A DNA stretch of 8,389 bases from Promethearchaeota archaeon (GCA_014729055.1 WJKO01000644.1:1-8389); one strand, 5' to 3'; counted from the first letter of the stretch, positions 1 through 7,767 are shown. The notes: a model not told the origin generated them from the sequence alone. Numbers and translations are program-made.

Positions 1-2679
1 TAATTTAAGTTGCTCATTGACTTTTCGGTTTGCTTTTCTGTGTAATGCGTCTAAATGGGAAAATTGCTGCTCTATCATTTCATTTGCACTACTTTCACTC
101 ACTTTCTTTTCCTTTAAACTCTGTGTCATTTGCTTTTCAAGGGAATATAGTGCATCATTAAGATAATCGATTTTGTTATTTACTAAGATAATAAAATCTT
201 CTTTCATTTGCCTTTTTTGATCTAATTCTATTTGTTTTTTCAAGGCAATCCTGATTTGATTTATTCGGTCTTCTAGTATAGATTTGTAATTATTAACTTC
301 ATTTTCCAAGTGAATAAAAAGTAAATATAATTTTTTACGCTTCTTGAGGAGTTTATTAATTCCTTTTTCAATTGAATCCGCATCATTATCTAAATCCTTC
401 AATAGGCTTTCGAATCCGTCTTCTACAACACCATATGCTGCGTCATAGTCTCTATCTGCTACAAAATTGTTTATTCTTGTCTTCAATTCATTGATTTGGT
501 CTAAGTATTTTTTATGAAAATTATCGATATTCTCTAGTTCATCATGCCATTTTTGAAATCCTTCTAAATAAAACGTATACATTTCATCAAAGCTTTCTTT
601 ATAAGAGACCCATGTGTTAATTACTTTCTTTCGCTTCTTCTTAACCTTTCTGTCGTCCACAGTAATCTGTTGTGAATAGTCAACGATTTTTCGATCATTT
701 TCGGAAATTTTATCAATTATGTTTTCAAGCTCGCTTTGTATATTTTTAACAGTGTTTCTTGAGAATTCATGTTCAAGCTTACTCCTAAGTGAATCTTTAA
801 ACATATCGAAAGATAAACCTATATCTGCTGTGTTGTTTGTAATTAAAGACTCTAAATCTTCTAAAAGGTCTTTTTGATTTTGTAATTTCTCACTTTCTTT
901 AATTTTCTGAAGCATAATTGAATTAACGTTCTCGAAATCTGCCTTTAAATTCTTATAGACTTTATTCCAATCCTTTATTTCTTCCTTCAATGCATCTGTC
1001 GCATTAATATACTCAAAGTTCTCCACAGCTTGCTTAATTGTTTTATTGAAAAATTCTGCATCCATATATGCCTTTTTTATATTAGTTTTTAGTCTTTTCT
1101 CTGCATATTCTATCTCCTCTGCAAAGATAAGACTTTCAACCTCACGCATGATATTTTGTGAACTATCCTTCATTTCCCGAACCATATTATAAATATCCTC
1201 TTTTACATCAATCAATTTCTTCTTTTCAGCATTTATATCATCAATATTTATCATGCGATTACTTGTAATAATTTTTGGAATATACTGATCTTTATCAAAG
1301 TAATAGTATTTTCGAAGGAATTTTCGTTTCTCTATGAGTTTCCCTGTGAAAAAATGCTCTTCTTTCATTCGATCAACTAGTTTTCTCAAAAAATCAATGG
1401 ATATTCGTAATTTCTTAACTTTACCTTTATTGTAACTCTTTAATATTTCTGTTAAATCAATTCTGACGTATTGTTTTATTTTTTTATATATTTTTACAGC
1501 AAAATGTTTCTCTAAAGGTGTTAAACGGCTTATGAATTGGGTAAATCGTGTATTATTGTCCAATAGATCTAAAGATAACTTATATTTTAAATTAATAAAC
1601 GCGATAATTTCATAATCTGCGTTTCTTACACCGCCTTTTATAGATAATATATTGCTATTCATAACTGGTGAATCTGTTAACTCATTAAATATAATATCTT
1701 CTAAATCCTCGATGAGATTTTTCCATACGATTGATAAAATAACAATAATCTTAGCATATTCCATTAGCTTAAGAGCATTAGTATAGTCCTTGTTACTATT
1801 GATTCTTTTTAAATGGTTAATAAGAAATGCATAGACATTACCCCGGGGATATTCTGCTAAGAATTTGTAGTTTTCAAATGCATAGACAGTCCAAAAAGTC
1901 TCATTCACTGATCCTTTAACCTTTGATGTAAAACTAAAACCCCCATCTTTTTTCTGGAATCCCAAAAGGAAACCGAAATCTTCTTCAGACACTTCTTTAA
2001 ATATTCCAAAATACTTTAAATCAATTATACGAAATATGTTCTTGAACGAGCTCTTATCTTTTAATGCTTCTAGCATAGGTAATATGTCATTGGCATATTC
2101 TTGTGGATTGAGATTCAGAGCCAAAATACTTTCTAATATTGAATAAAGCGCTTTATATTGGCTTGTTTTTTTACAAATACTACATTTATCCAAACAATGC
2201 AAAAATCTCTTCTTAGTTCTGCAATTTAGAATAAAATTAAGGATCTTCTTCTTGATGCTAACGTCTTGTCTGCTTCTTAAATAAAAACCAAGTTTTCCTA
2301 TTAATCTAAGGATGACTAATGCGAATCCCGTGGACCATGTATCTGGAATATTCTTCTTTTGATTCGGTGTAAATTTAAATCCAATATATTCGCTGGTCTC
2401 TACTGCACATTTAGTTACGAAGTCATATAGTCTATCAACCATATTCAGTTTCGTTATATTTATTTTAAAATATCGCCCCATTATTAGGAACCAATATATA
2501 TTTTCCAAGTTTAGCGAAGGTATTCTAAATAAATGATTCGCTACCGTCTTATAATATTTAAGAAGTTCATCGAAATAAGGAATATAAAAATCTGGAATCA
2601 TCTTTTTTAAACTAAAAGGATACCACTGCGGTTTTTTAAACTGAGATATATATGGATATGCATTTGACAGAGTTATCAC
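1..2679 (-). CDS. Alpha/alpha-toroid (prenyltransferase/squalene-oxidase repeat) plus long coiled-coil protein, 3' end beyond window
   Basis: The minus-strand frame is open from the stop at 2707-2709 to position 1 with no interruption, giving at least 893 residues from a GTG at 2677-2679; the stop lies outside the window. Residues about 50-380 resemble prenyltransferase/squalene-oxidase repeats: GFKFTPNQKKNIPDTW near 100, QKKDGGFSF near 242-250 followed by ETFWTVYAFENY, and KGGVRNADYEIIAFI near 348. Residues about 385-463 are helical and end in a winged-helix-like stretch (FLRKLVDRMKEEHFFTGK); this is a weak call. From about 475 to the edge it is Lys/Glu/Asp/Asn-rich and predicted coiled coil. 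No signal peptide or membrane helix is visible, so it is probably cytosolic. The squalene-cyclase DxDD motif is absent and I cannot place farnesyltransferase zinc ligands, so a binding or scaffold role is likelier than catalysis. No Shine-Dalgarno site precedes GTG, but a TATA-like box would give a leader of about 10 nt. ATG at 2599-2601 is the alternative start. Confidence 0.82.
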   Translation of the reverse strand, partial: MITLSNAYPYISQFKKPQWYPFSLKKMIPDFYIPYFDELLKYYKTVANHLFRIPSLNLENIYWFLIMGRYFKINITKLNMVDRLYDFVTKCAVETSEYIGFKFTPNQKKNIPDTWSTGFALVILRLIGKLGFYLRSRQDVSIKKKILNFILNCRTKKRFLHCLDKCSICKKTSQYKALYSILESILALNLNPQEYANDILPMLEALKDKSSFKNIFRIIDLKYFGIFKEVSEEDFGFLLGFQKKDGGFSFTSKVKGSVNETFWTVYAFENYKFLAEYPRGNVYAFLINHLKRINSNKDYTNALKLMEYAKIIVILSIVWKNLIEDLEDIIFNELTDSPVMNSNILSIKGGVRNADYEIIAFINLKYKLSLDLLDNNTRFTQFISRLTPLEKHFAVKIYKKIKQYVRIDLTEILKSYNKGKVKKLRISIDFLRKLVDRMKEEHFFTGKLIEKRKFLRKYYYFDKDQYIPKIITSNRMINIDDINAEKKKLIDVKEDIYNMVREMKDSSQNIMREVESLIFAEEIEYAEKRLKTNIKKAYMDAEFFNKTIKQAVENFEYINATDALKEEIKDWNKVYKNLKADFENVNSIMLQKIKESEKLQNQKDLLEDLESLITNNTADIGLSFDMFKDSLRSKLEHEFSRNTVKNIQSELENIIDKISENDRKIVDYSQQITVDDRKVKKKRKKVINTWVSYKESFDEMYTFYLEGFQKWHDELENIDNFHKKYLDQINELKTRINNFVADRDYDAAYGVVEDGFESLLKDLDNDADSIEKGINKLLKKRKKLYLLFIHLENEVNNYKSILEDRINQIRIALKKQIELDQKRQMKEDFIILVNNKIDYLNDALYSLEKQMTQSLKEKKVSESSANEMIEQQFSHLDALHRKANRKVNEQLKL

Positions 2680-2709
2680 ATCTCTATTTTGAAAATTTAG
2701 TCCTAATTA

Positions 2710-2721
2710 TACTTTAAAAAA
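2710..2721 (-). promoter_or_regulatory. Putative archaeal TATA box for the toroid/coiled-coil gene
   Basis: On the minus strand this reads TTTTTTAAAGTA, an A/T-rich TATA-like element centred about 36 nt upstream of the GTG at 2679. With archaeal spacing of about 25 nt to the start site, transcription would begin near 2689, leaving an almost leaderless mRNA. That agrees with the lack of a Shine-Dalgarno sequence. The region is AT-rich throughout, so a chance match is possible. Confidence 0.35.
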
Positions 2722-2745
2722 TTCATGGATTTATTTTTTAGCGAA

Positions 2746-2771
2746 TAAAAAATACTTAGTGAAGAAAAAAA
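2746..2771 (-). terminator. Oligo-T termination region after the surface-protein gene
   Basis: Immediately after the stop codon of the surface-protein gene the minus strand carries a run of seven T (2765-2771) and then a second run of six T (2747-2752). Archaeal RNA polymerase commonly terminates at such oligo-T tracts without a hairpin. Together with the TATA-like box just downstream, this suggests that the two minus-strand genes are transcribed separately, although read-through is possible. Confidence 0.45.
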
Positions 2772-2774
2772 TAT

Positions 2775-5700
2775 TTATTTTTTCTTGTTGTTCAATCCTT
2801 TTGCATTTTTAGCATCTTCTGAATTTTCAGCTTGCTTCTTTGGTTCGTTTTGCTTGTCTTTATCCTTTCCTTGCTCTTTTCCCTCTAATTTACGAACATC
2901 TGATTGTCTTTCCTTTTTGGTTTTGTTCTTTTTCTCCTTTACGTCGAATTGTTCATCGCGAAATCTTGAACGTTTATTTTTCTGTATAGTAATAATCGAG
3001 CCCAACATTAATATGGCGGTGATTCCCATAGCAATATATATCAAAATATCTTTCACTGGGTTTGGGAGAATATTGATTTGAACGGTGTCTGTTAATTGGC
3101 CGCCTAAACCATCATCAATCACAATTTCGAATGTGTATCGTCCAACATCCAAATCTTCTAAGGAAATAATTACCGAATCCCCATTTTCCCATTCGATATT
3201 AGACAGTATTTTTATCTCATTCCTCTTCACTGTATAGGTTGCATCTCTTATATTTGAGTCAATGAGGGTCCAATTTATTAGTCCTCTTGTTGTATGAACT
3301 TGCAATTCTAAATCAAGTGGCTCATACAATATTTCTGGATTCTGGTTTGCTAGAACAACAACTTCATCGCTTAACACTAAGTCACCATAATTATATCCAT
3401 CATTAGGTCTTACGCTTACATGCCAGATATCTCCTGCAGATACATTTTCTGACGGAATGACTGATGCTCCGTCAAATTCAATCATAGCTTGACTATTCTT
3501 ATACCATCTTATCGTAGTTCCCGTTTCAGTATGTCCATTTATATCATAATAATCATAGCTTAACTGGATTGAATCAATCTCGTATGGATAAGGTGTAATT
3601 GTTATGTTTTCCACAATCGGCGGCGTATTTCCAACCCATCGGGTGACACTATTAGCTGGCGCACCCTCTTCCTCTCCATCGTTTGGAGTTATTGTGACGT
3701 TCCAAGCTTCCCCAAAACCAGTTTCTGAACTATATATTATTTGTTCTCCATCATATTCGGGATGGTAAAGACCATCAATATACCATTTAATCATTGAATT
3801 ATCCGCATCATTATCTGCGTCCATCCACGCGTATGATAATATCAAATTATCTGTTGTTTCTGGATTCACAGGATTAAATCCCGTAATTAAAACGATGGGT
3901 TGTGTATTAATAATCTCCACGGCATTGCTAACTTGCAGAGTACCATGATCTGTACCATCATAAGGTATTACTTCTACATGCCACATCTCGGATTTATTTG
4001 TCCAAGATGCAGGTAAAGATGTCCAATTCTCAAACTGAGATTGTTCCAATCCTCCTTTGTACCATAATATTTGGGATTGATTTTCATCTAAATCCGCGTC
4101 ATTAAAGATAAAACTTACATCAATATCAACAACAGTAGTAATTTCACTATCGCCTAAGGAAAGATCCGATACTTGAGGAATTGTATTCATAATTATAATG
4201 GTATTGCTTGACACAGGTGTACCGGTGGTTTCATCATCTTGAGGTGTTACCGTACAATTCCATTCTTGTGATTTATTTGTCCATACTGCTGGAATTGAGG
4301 TCCAACCATCAAACATAGCTATATACACTGAATTGTTATACCATTGTATTATCGAATTATCGGGATCTAAATCATAGTCTATAAAATTATAATTCAATAC
4401 AATATCTTCAGTTGTAAGACTATCGCTGCCGATATTGACATCAGCAACTTCCGGAATGTAATTAATAATCGTTATCTGCGTATTATCCATTGTTCCAGTA
4501 TCAATTCCGTCATCAGGTGTTATTTGAACTTCCCAAACATCTGATTTATTGATCCAAGTGTTCGGAATAGTTGTTTCTCCGTCAAACATAGCAATATGCA
4601 CGGAATTATTATACCATTCTATTAATGAGGAATCAGCATCATTATCTAAATCATTAAACGTATAACTAAGGATTAGATCATTAGTTGTATTTGCATTTGA
4701 TGGTGAGATAGTAATCCCTGTTACGGTTGGCACCGAATTTTGGACTGTTATGGGATTACTTTGCACGACACCGCTTGTAGTTTCAGTGTCATCTGCTTCT
4801 ACCGTAGCATACCATGTCTGAGACCTATTTATCCAATGTGAAGTAACGGTAGTTTGATCGTCAAACTGAGGGATATGGACAGTATTATTATACCATCTGA
4901 TTGAAAAACTGAGAGTATCATCGTCTATATCTAGATAATCATAATCTAATACAAGGTCATCGTTGGTATAAGGGGTCGCTGGTGTTAAAGTAACATTTTC
5001 TACCCGTGGCTTATGATTTTGGATTTGGATTTTATTGCTCCAAACAATATTACCGTAATCTTGCCCATCATGAGGTCGAACTGTAAAATTCCATTCTTCA
5101 CTTTTATTGGTCCAGATGCAGTCAACCGTTAATTGGTCATTAAATGTCGACTGAAGAACATCATCTTTATACCAGCGAATTTCAGTTAAGTCCTCCTCAT
5201 CTCCATCATCATCATAGTAATCATAACTTGCAGTTAAGGACTGGTTTGTATATGGGTTTAATGGGCTTAATTGAACATTCTGGGCTTCGGGATATGTATT
5301 AACACTCACTAATACTACATCTTCTGAAGTGCCCCATGCTGTTCCATCATCTAAAGATATTGTGTATGCATAATCATGATCTGGTGTTAATCCATCTATG
5401 TTTATATCTATCCGATTACCGTTCTCCCACTGACCCCTCTCAACATAAGTTCCATTTCTTTTTATTACATAGGTACCATTAATATAACCCCAATCGGTTA
5501 TAGTCCAATTAATCCAATTATCTGTGGTGCCTGTTTCATAATGTTTATCGGATGGATTATCAGTCGCTGGGGCATCATCAGGATTAACTAAGGGTTTATC
5601 ATCATATATTGTGCCCGTTTGGTTTATTTGATATGCAATATCCCACACAATACCGTCTGAAGACGAACTGCTGTAATAATCATTATAATCACCCCAGTAA

Positions 5701-6845
5701 TTTCCAATAGTCTCATTATCCCAGTTATTAGTTGGATCTCCGTTATATGCTTGGGACCAATCATTATTGCTTATATAATTCAAAGATATATTAAAATGGC
5801 TTCCGTGGGCGTTGATTCCACTTATATTATTAAAACTACAATTATTGCCTGCTATATATCCATAACTGTTCGTGACGTTTATCCCGCTTAACCCATTATA
5901 TGTGCAGTTGTTACCAGTAATCGTGATATTTTCTGCATCATAATATATACCATTCCACCTATTATGATCGATTTGATTTTTCATAATAGTATGATTTCCG
6001 TTGACTTCATTATTCATCCATGATATGCCATCTAAGGTGCTGTCTATTATTGTATTATTACTAATTGTAATATTAAATACATTATTTCCTCCTGCTTGAA
6101 TACCAATTGTATTATTCTTGAGCAAACTCTGATAAATTGAACAGTTAGCAGTATTCTGGGTAATATTGATGCCGATCCCAGTGTTATTGATGATATCATT
6201 GTTATATATTTTTCCCTCTTGTGTTTCCTCTAAACGGATGTTAATTGTAGCGGTATTGTTGTAAATTTCATTATCAAAGCAAAGAACTTCATCAGAATTA
6301 TCTAAATAAACGATATTATTTTCACATCCGTAGATTGTATTATTATTAATGGTATTATTCGTTGCATCTTCAGACTTAATTCCATATAGTGGACAATCGT
6401 AAACGGTGGAATCGTTTAGTGTATTATTGCCTTTTCCAAACATCCATATTCCGTATCCCCCTTTCGCTTTACAATTTTCGATGGTAACATTGCCGGAATT
6501 ATAAATACGGATGGCATATGTGTTTGCAGTATTTACACAAGTGCAATTTTTAATAATAAGATGTTTATCTGTATTTGTAATGTATATAGGCACGGCGCTA
6601 TCTGTAATTTCATAATCTTTTATAATATGGGGGCTACTTTCAGTCCCATAGGTATTATTACCGCTGCAAAATGTGTCTAAAGCAGCATCCCCATCAATAA
6701 AAATTGGACCATGACTCTCTGAAGTGATAGGCGTATTATTGCTTAAATTTTTGTCCGCCCCATTATTTGTTTCATTCAGACTTGGAAAAATAAGCATTAG
6801 TGCACATATAAATAACAATATCATTCTTTTAGTATTTTTAATCAT
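2775..6845 (-). CDS. Large cell-surface protein: NosD-like beta-helix, seven Ig/PKD-like repeats, C-terminal membrane anchor
   Basis: This is a 1356-residue type I membrane protein counted from ATG at 6843-6845. Residues 1-24 are a signal peptide (positive start, then LLFICALMLIF). Residues about 45-420 form a right-handed parallel beta-helix of the NosD/CASH type, with short NNTI/NNSI coils and a closing GNYWGDY...DGI motif typical of NosD proteins. Residues about 436-515 are a beta-domain with INWTITD and WENGNRI. Residues 517-1166 are seven repeats of about 93 residues. Residues 1167-1262 are a second copy of the INWT/WENG domain. Residues about 1267-1287 are one membrane helix, and the last 65-70 residues are a Lys/Glu/Gln-rich cytosolic tail. 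I count roughly 45 N-x-S/T sequons, consistent with heavy glycosylation outside the cell. An in-frame TTG at 6855-6857 adds four residues, but the ATG is preferred because the mapped TATA box fits it. The ligand is unknown; adhesion or a surface-layer-associated role is an inference. Confidence 0.9.
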   Translation of the reverse strand: MIKNTKRMILLFICALMLIFPSLNETNNGADKNLSNNTPITSESHGPIFIDGDAALDTFCSGNNTYGTESSPHIIKDYEITDSAVPIYITNTDKHLIIKNCTCVNTANTYAIRIYNSGNVTIENCKAKGGYGIWMFGKGNNTLNDSTVYDCPLYGIKSEDATNNTINNNTIYGCENNIVYLDNSDEVLCFDNEIYNNTATINIRLEETQEGKIYNNDIINNTGIGINITQNTANCSIYQSLLKNNTIGIQAGGNNVFNITISNNTIIDSTLDGISWMNNEVNGNHTIMKNQIDHNRWNGIYYDAENITITGNNCTYNGLSGINVTNSYGYIAGNNCSFNNISGINAHGSHFNISLNYISNNDWSQAYNGDPTNNWDNETIGNYWGDYNDYYSSSSSDGIVWDIAYQINQTGTIYDDKPLVNPDDAPATDNPSDKHYETGTTDNWINWTITDWGYINGTYVIKRNGTYVERGQWENGNRIDINIDGLTPDHDYAYTISLDDGTAWGTSEDVVLVSVNTYPEAQNVQLSPLNPYTNQSLTASYDYYDDDGDEEDLTEIRWYKDDVLQSTFNDQLTVDCIWTNKSEEWNFTVRPHDGQDYGNIVWSNKIQIQNHKPRVENVTLTPATPYTNDDLVLDYDYLDIDDDTLSFSIRWYNNTVHIPQFDDQTTVTSHWINRSQTWYATVEADDTETTSGVVQSNPITVQNSVPTVTGITISPSNANTTNDLILSYTFNDLDNDADSSLIEWYNNSVHIAMFDGETTIPNTWINKSDVWEVQITPDDGIDTGTMDNTQITIINYIPEVADVNIGSDSLTTEDIVLNYNFIDYDLDPDNSIIQWYNNSVYIAMFDGWTSIPAVWTNKSQEWNCTVTPQDDETTGTPVSSNTIIIMNTIPQVSDLSLGDSEITTVVDIDVSFIFNDADLDENQSQILWYKGGLEQSQFENWTSLPASWTNKSEMWHVEVIPYDGTDHGTLQVSNAVEIINTQPIVLITGFNPVNPETTDNLILSYAWMDADNDADNSMIKWYIDGLYHPEYDGEQIIYSSETGFGEAWNVTITPNDGEEEGAPANSVTRWVGNTPPIVENITITPYPYEIDSIQLSYDYYDINGHTETGTTIRWYKNSQAMIEFDGASVIPSENVSAGDIWHVSVRPNDGYNYGDLVLSDEVVVLANQNPEILYEPLDLELQVHTTRGLINWTLIDSNIRDATYTVKRNEIKILSNIEWENGDSVIISLEDLDVGRYTFEIVIDDGLGGQLTDTVQINILPNPVKDILIYIAMGITAILMLGSIITIQKNKRSRFRDEQFDVKEKKNKTKKERQSDVRKLEGKEQGKDKDKQNEPKKQAENSEDAKNAKGLNNKKK
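3348..5297 (-). repeat. Seven tandem Ig/PKD-like protein repeats of about 93 residues
   Basis: Within the surface protein the same unit recurs seven times. Each begins with P-x-V-x-x-(I/V/L), continues through T-x-(D/N)-x-(L/I)-x-L-x-Y-x-(Y/F)-x-D-x-D and (I)-x-W-Y-(K/N), then F-(D/E/N), a Trp-x-Asn-Lys/Arg-Ser-x-x-Trp segment, and P-x-D-(D/G)-x-x-x-G near the end. The units begin at TYPEAQNV, HKPRVENV, SVPTVTGI, YIPEVADV, TIPQVSDL, TQPIVLIT and TPPIVENI. Units 3 and 4 are the most alike, also at DNA level. In units 6 and 7 the W-x-N-K-S segment is replaced (GFGEAW and SAGDIW). The fold is most likely an Ig-like or PKD-like beta-sandwich stacked as a stalk; the exact family would need a profile search. 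Confidence 0.85.
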
Positions 6846-6881
6846 AATAACCCACAATTGTTTGTTGAGAAATTAATGCGA

Positions 6882-6891
6882 TACTATAAAA
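6882..6891 (-). promoter_or_regulatory. Putative TATA box for the surface-protein gene
   Basis: The minus strand reads ATTTTATAGT here, centred about 41 nt upstream of the ATG at 6845. Start-site spacing of about 25 nt puts transcription initiation near 6861, giving a leader of roughly 15 nt with no clear Shine-Dalgarno site. This favours ATG at 6845 over the TTG at 6857, which would sit almost at the transcript end. Confidence 0.45.
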
Positions 6892-6902
6892 TCATTAAGA
6901 AT

Positions 6903-6913
6903 GAAATATAATT
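6903..6913 (+). promoter_or_regulatory. Putative TATA box for the FRG gene
   Basis: The plus strand reads GAAATATAATT, with purines before the AT core as in a BRE/TATA arrangement. It lies about 70 nt upstream of the FRG start codon, predicting a leader of roughly 45 nt that includes the Shine-Dalgarno site. It is about 20 bp from the TATA-like box on the other strand, so the divergent genes could share a regulator. The call rests on pattern and spacing only. Confidence 0.4.
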
Positions 6914-6962
6914 ATTGTTTCGATTTGATCATTTTGATTGAAGATCCGATTTAGACTTCTTT

Positions 6963-6969
6963 GGAGAGG
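6963..6969 (+). promoter_or_regulatory. Shine-Dalgarno site of the FRG gene
   Basis: GGAGAGG ends 9 nt before the ATG at 6979. It is a good match to the 16S 3' end and fixes the start of the FRG gene. The divergent surface-protein gene has no such site. Confidence 0.75.
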
Positions 6970-6978
6970 ATGTAAAAA

Positions 6979-7722
6979 ATGAATGAAATAAAAGTAAATT
7001 CTTGGAATGAGTTGCAGAATAAATTATTTGAAGGTTGGTGGAATCCAAAAATAAATCGCTATCGCGCTGCAAATGCATATCGAGGTTTATCTGATTCTAA
7101 TTATAAGCTGGATACGACGTTAATGCGATTGGGCGGGAATTACGCAAAAATGGAACCACATCTACTTAGAAATTTCAATAAATATGGAACTCAGTTTATG
7201 GAAAAGTCCGATTCTATTTGGAACACTTTAACCATCGCTCAACATCATGGTCTGCCTACGAGAATACTCGATTGGACATATTCTCCAATGGTTGCATTGC
7301 ATTTCGCTACCGCTAATGTGAAAAACTACGATAGAGAAGGTGTGATCTGGATTGTTGATTTTGGCAAGGTTCGTAAATATTTACCTGATTTATTTAAAAA
7401 TAAATTGGAGAAAGAAGATGCCTATGTATTTAGCGTTGAAATGCTTAATGAAATCTTACCGGGCGAAATTGAGGCGTTAAAAGAGTTTAACTCAATGTAT
7501 ATGAATGAAAAATTCGTTGTATTTTTGGAACCGCCGTCATTAGATGAAAGAGTTATAAATCAATTCTCAATCTTCTCGTTCATGTCGGATCCGACTTTAT
7601 GTATGGACAATTGGTTAGCGGAACTATCAGATAAAGACATTTGGCAGAAAATAATAATTCCTTCTGAACTCAAAGGAGAAATTCGTGATAAACTAGATCA
7701 GTCTAAGGTTATGTTTATGTGA
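6979..7722 (+). CDS. FRG-domain protein, apparently shortened at the C terminus
   Basis: This 247-residue soluble protein belongs to the FRG domain family, which is named for a Phe/Tyr-Arg-Gly motif; the molecular function of the family is not established. The motif is YRG at 34-36. The family core follows: QHHGLPTR at 88-95, LDW at 97-99, P103 and ALHFA at 106-110. EPPSLDERVINQ begins at 184 and leads into a hydrophobic FSIFSF segment, which also matches the family. ATG at 6979 is supported by a Shine-Dalgarno site. No signal peptide or membrane segment is seen, so it should act in the cytosol. From my memory of the family, members usually end with a segment like NITERVLFPGLDGL plus a short helix after the LDQ region. 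Here the protein stops at LDQSKVMFM, so roughly 20 residues seem missing. It diverges from the surface-protein gene and converges on the LRR gene. Confidence 0.93.
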   Translation: MNEIKVNSWNELQNKLFEGWWNPKINRYRAANAYRGLSDSNYKLDTTLMRLGGNYAKMEPHLLRNFNKYGTQFMEKSDSIWNTLTIAQHHGLPTRILDWTYSPMVALHFATANVKNYDREGVIWIVDFGKVRKYLPDLFKNKLEKEDAYVFSVEMLNEILPGEIEALKEFNSMYMNEKFVVFLEPPSLDERVINQFSIFSFMSDPTLCMDNWLAELSDKDIWQKIIIPSELKGEIRDKLDQSKVMFM

Positions 7723-7735
7723 TCAAACTTGATCA
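7720..7735. repeat. Perfect 16-bp palindrome over the FRG stop codon
   Basis: TGATCAA-AC-TTGATCA has 7-bp arms around a 2-bp centre, and its first three bases are the FRG stop codon. Such a compact palindrome is more like a protein-binding site than an RNA hairpin, because the loop would be only 2 nt. It directly abuts the next stem-loop. Function is unknown. Confidence 0.5.
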
Positions 7736-7760
7736 ACCTGAACCTTTACAGGTTATGATC
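7731..7760 (+). terminator. Stem-loop downstream of the FRG gene
   Basis: GATC-AACCTG, an 8-nt loop, then CAGGTT-AT-GATC form a 10-bp stem with a 2-nt bulge, starting 8 nt after the FRG stop. There is no T run after it on the plus strand, so it is not a classical intrinsic terminator. It could stabilise or end the FRG transcript. Confidence 0.35.
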
Positions 7761-7767
7761 ATATAGG

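Noticed and set aside
1..2679. Calling the first gene a prenyltransferase or squalene cyclase enzyme
   Set aside because: The toroid repeats are diverged, the DxDD motif is missing, zinc ligands cannot be placed, and more than half of the visible protein is linker and coiled coil.
2785..3081. A 98-codon plus-strand frame rich in Phe, Ser and Leu
   Set aside because: It is the antisense shadow of the Lys/Glu-rich tail and membrane helix of the surface protein; AAA/GAA codons read as TTT/TTC. It has no Shine-Dalgarno site or recognisable domain.
5400..6710. Short recurring AT-rich DNA units in the beta-helix part as a possible CRISPR array
   Set aside because: The units are irregular, in frame, and encode NNTI/NNSI coils of the beta-helix; there is no constant repeat with spacers.
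6846..6857. TTG at 6855-6857 as start of the surface protein
   Set aside because: It adds only four residues before a proper ATG and signal peptide, has no Shine-Dalgarno site, and lies almost at the predicted transcription start.
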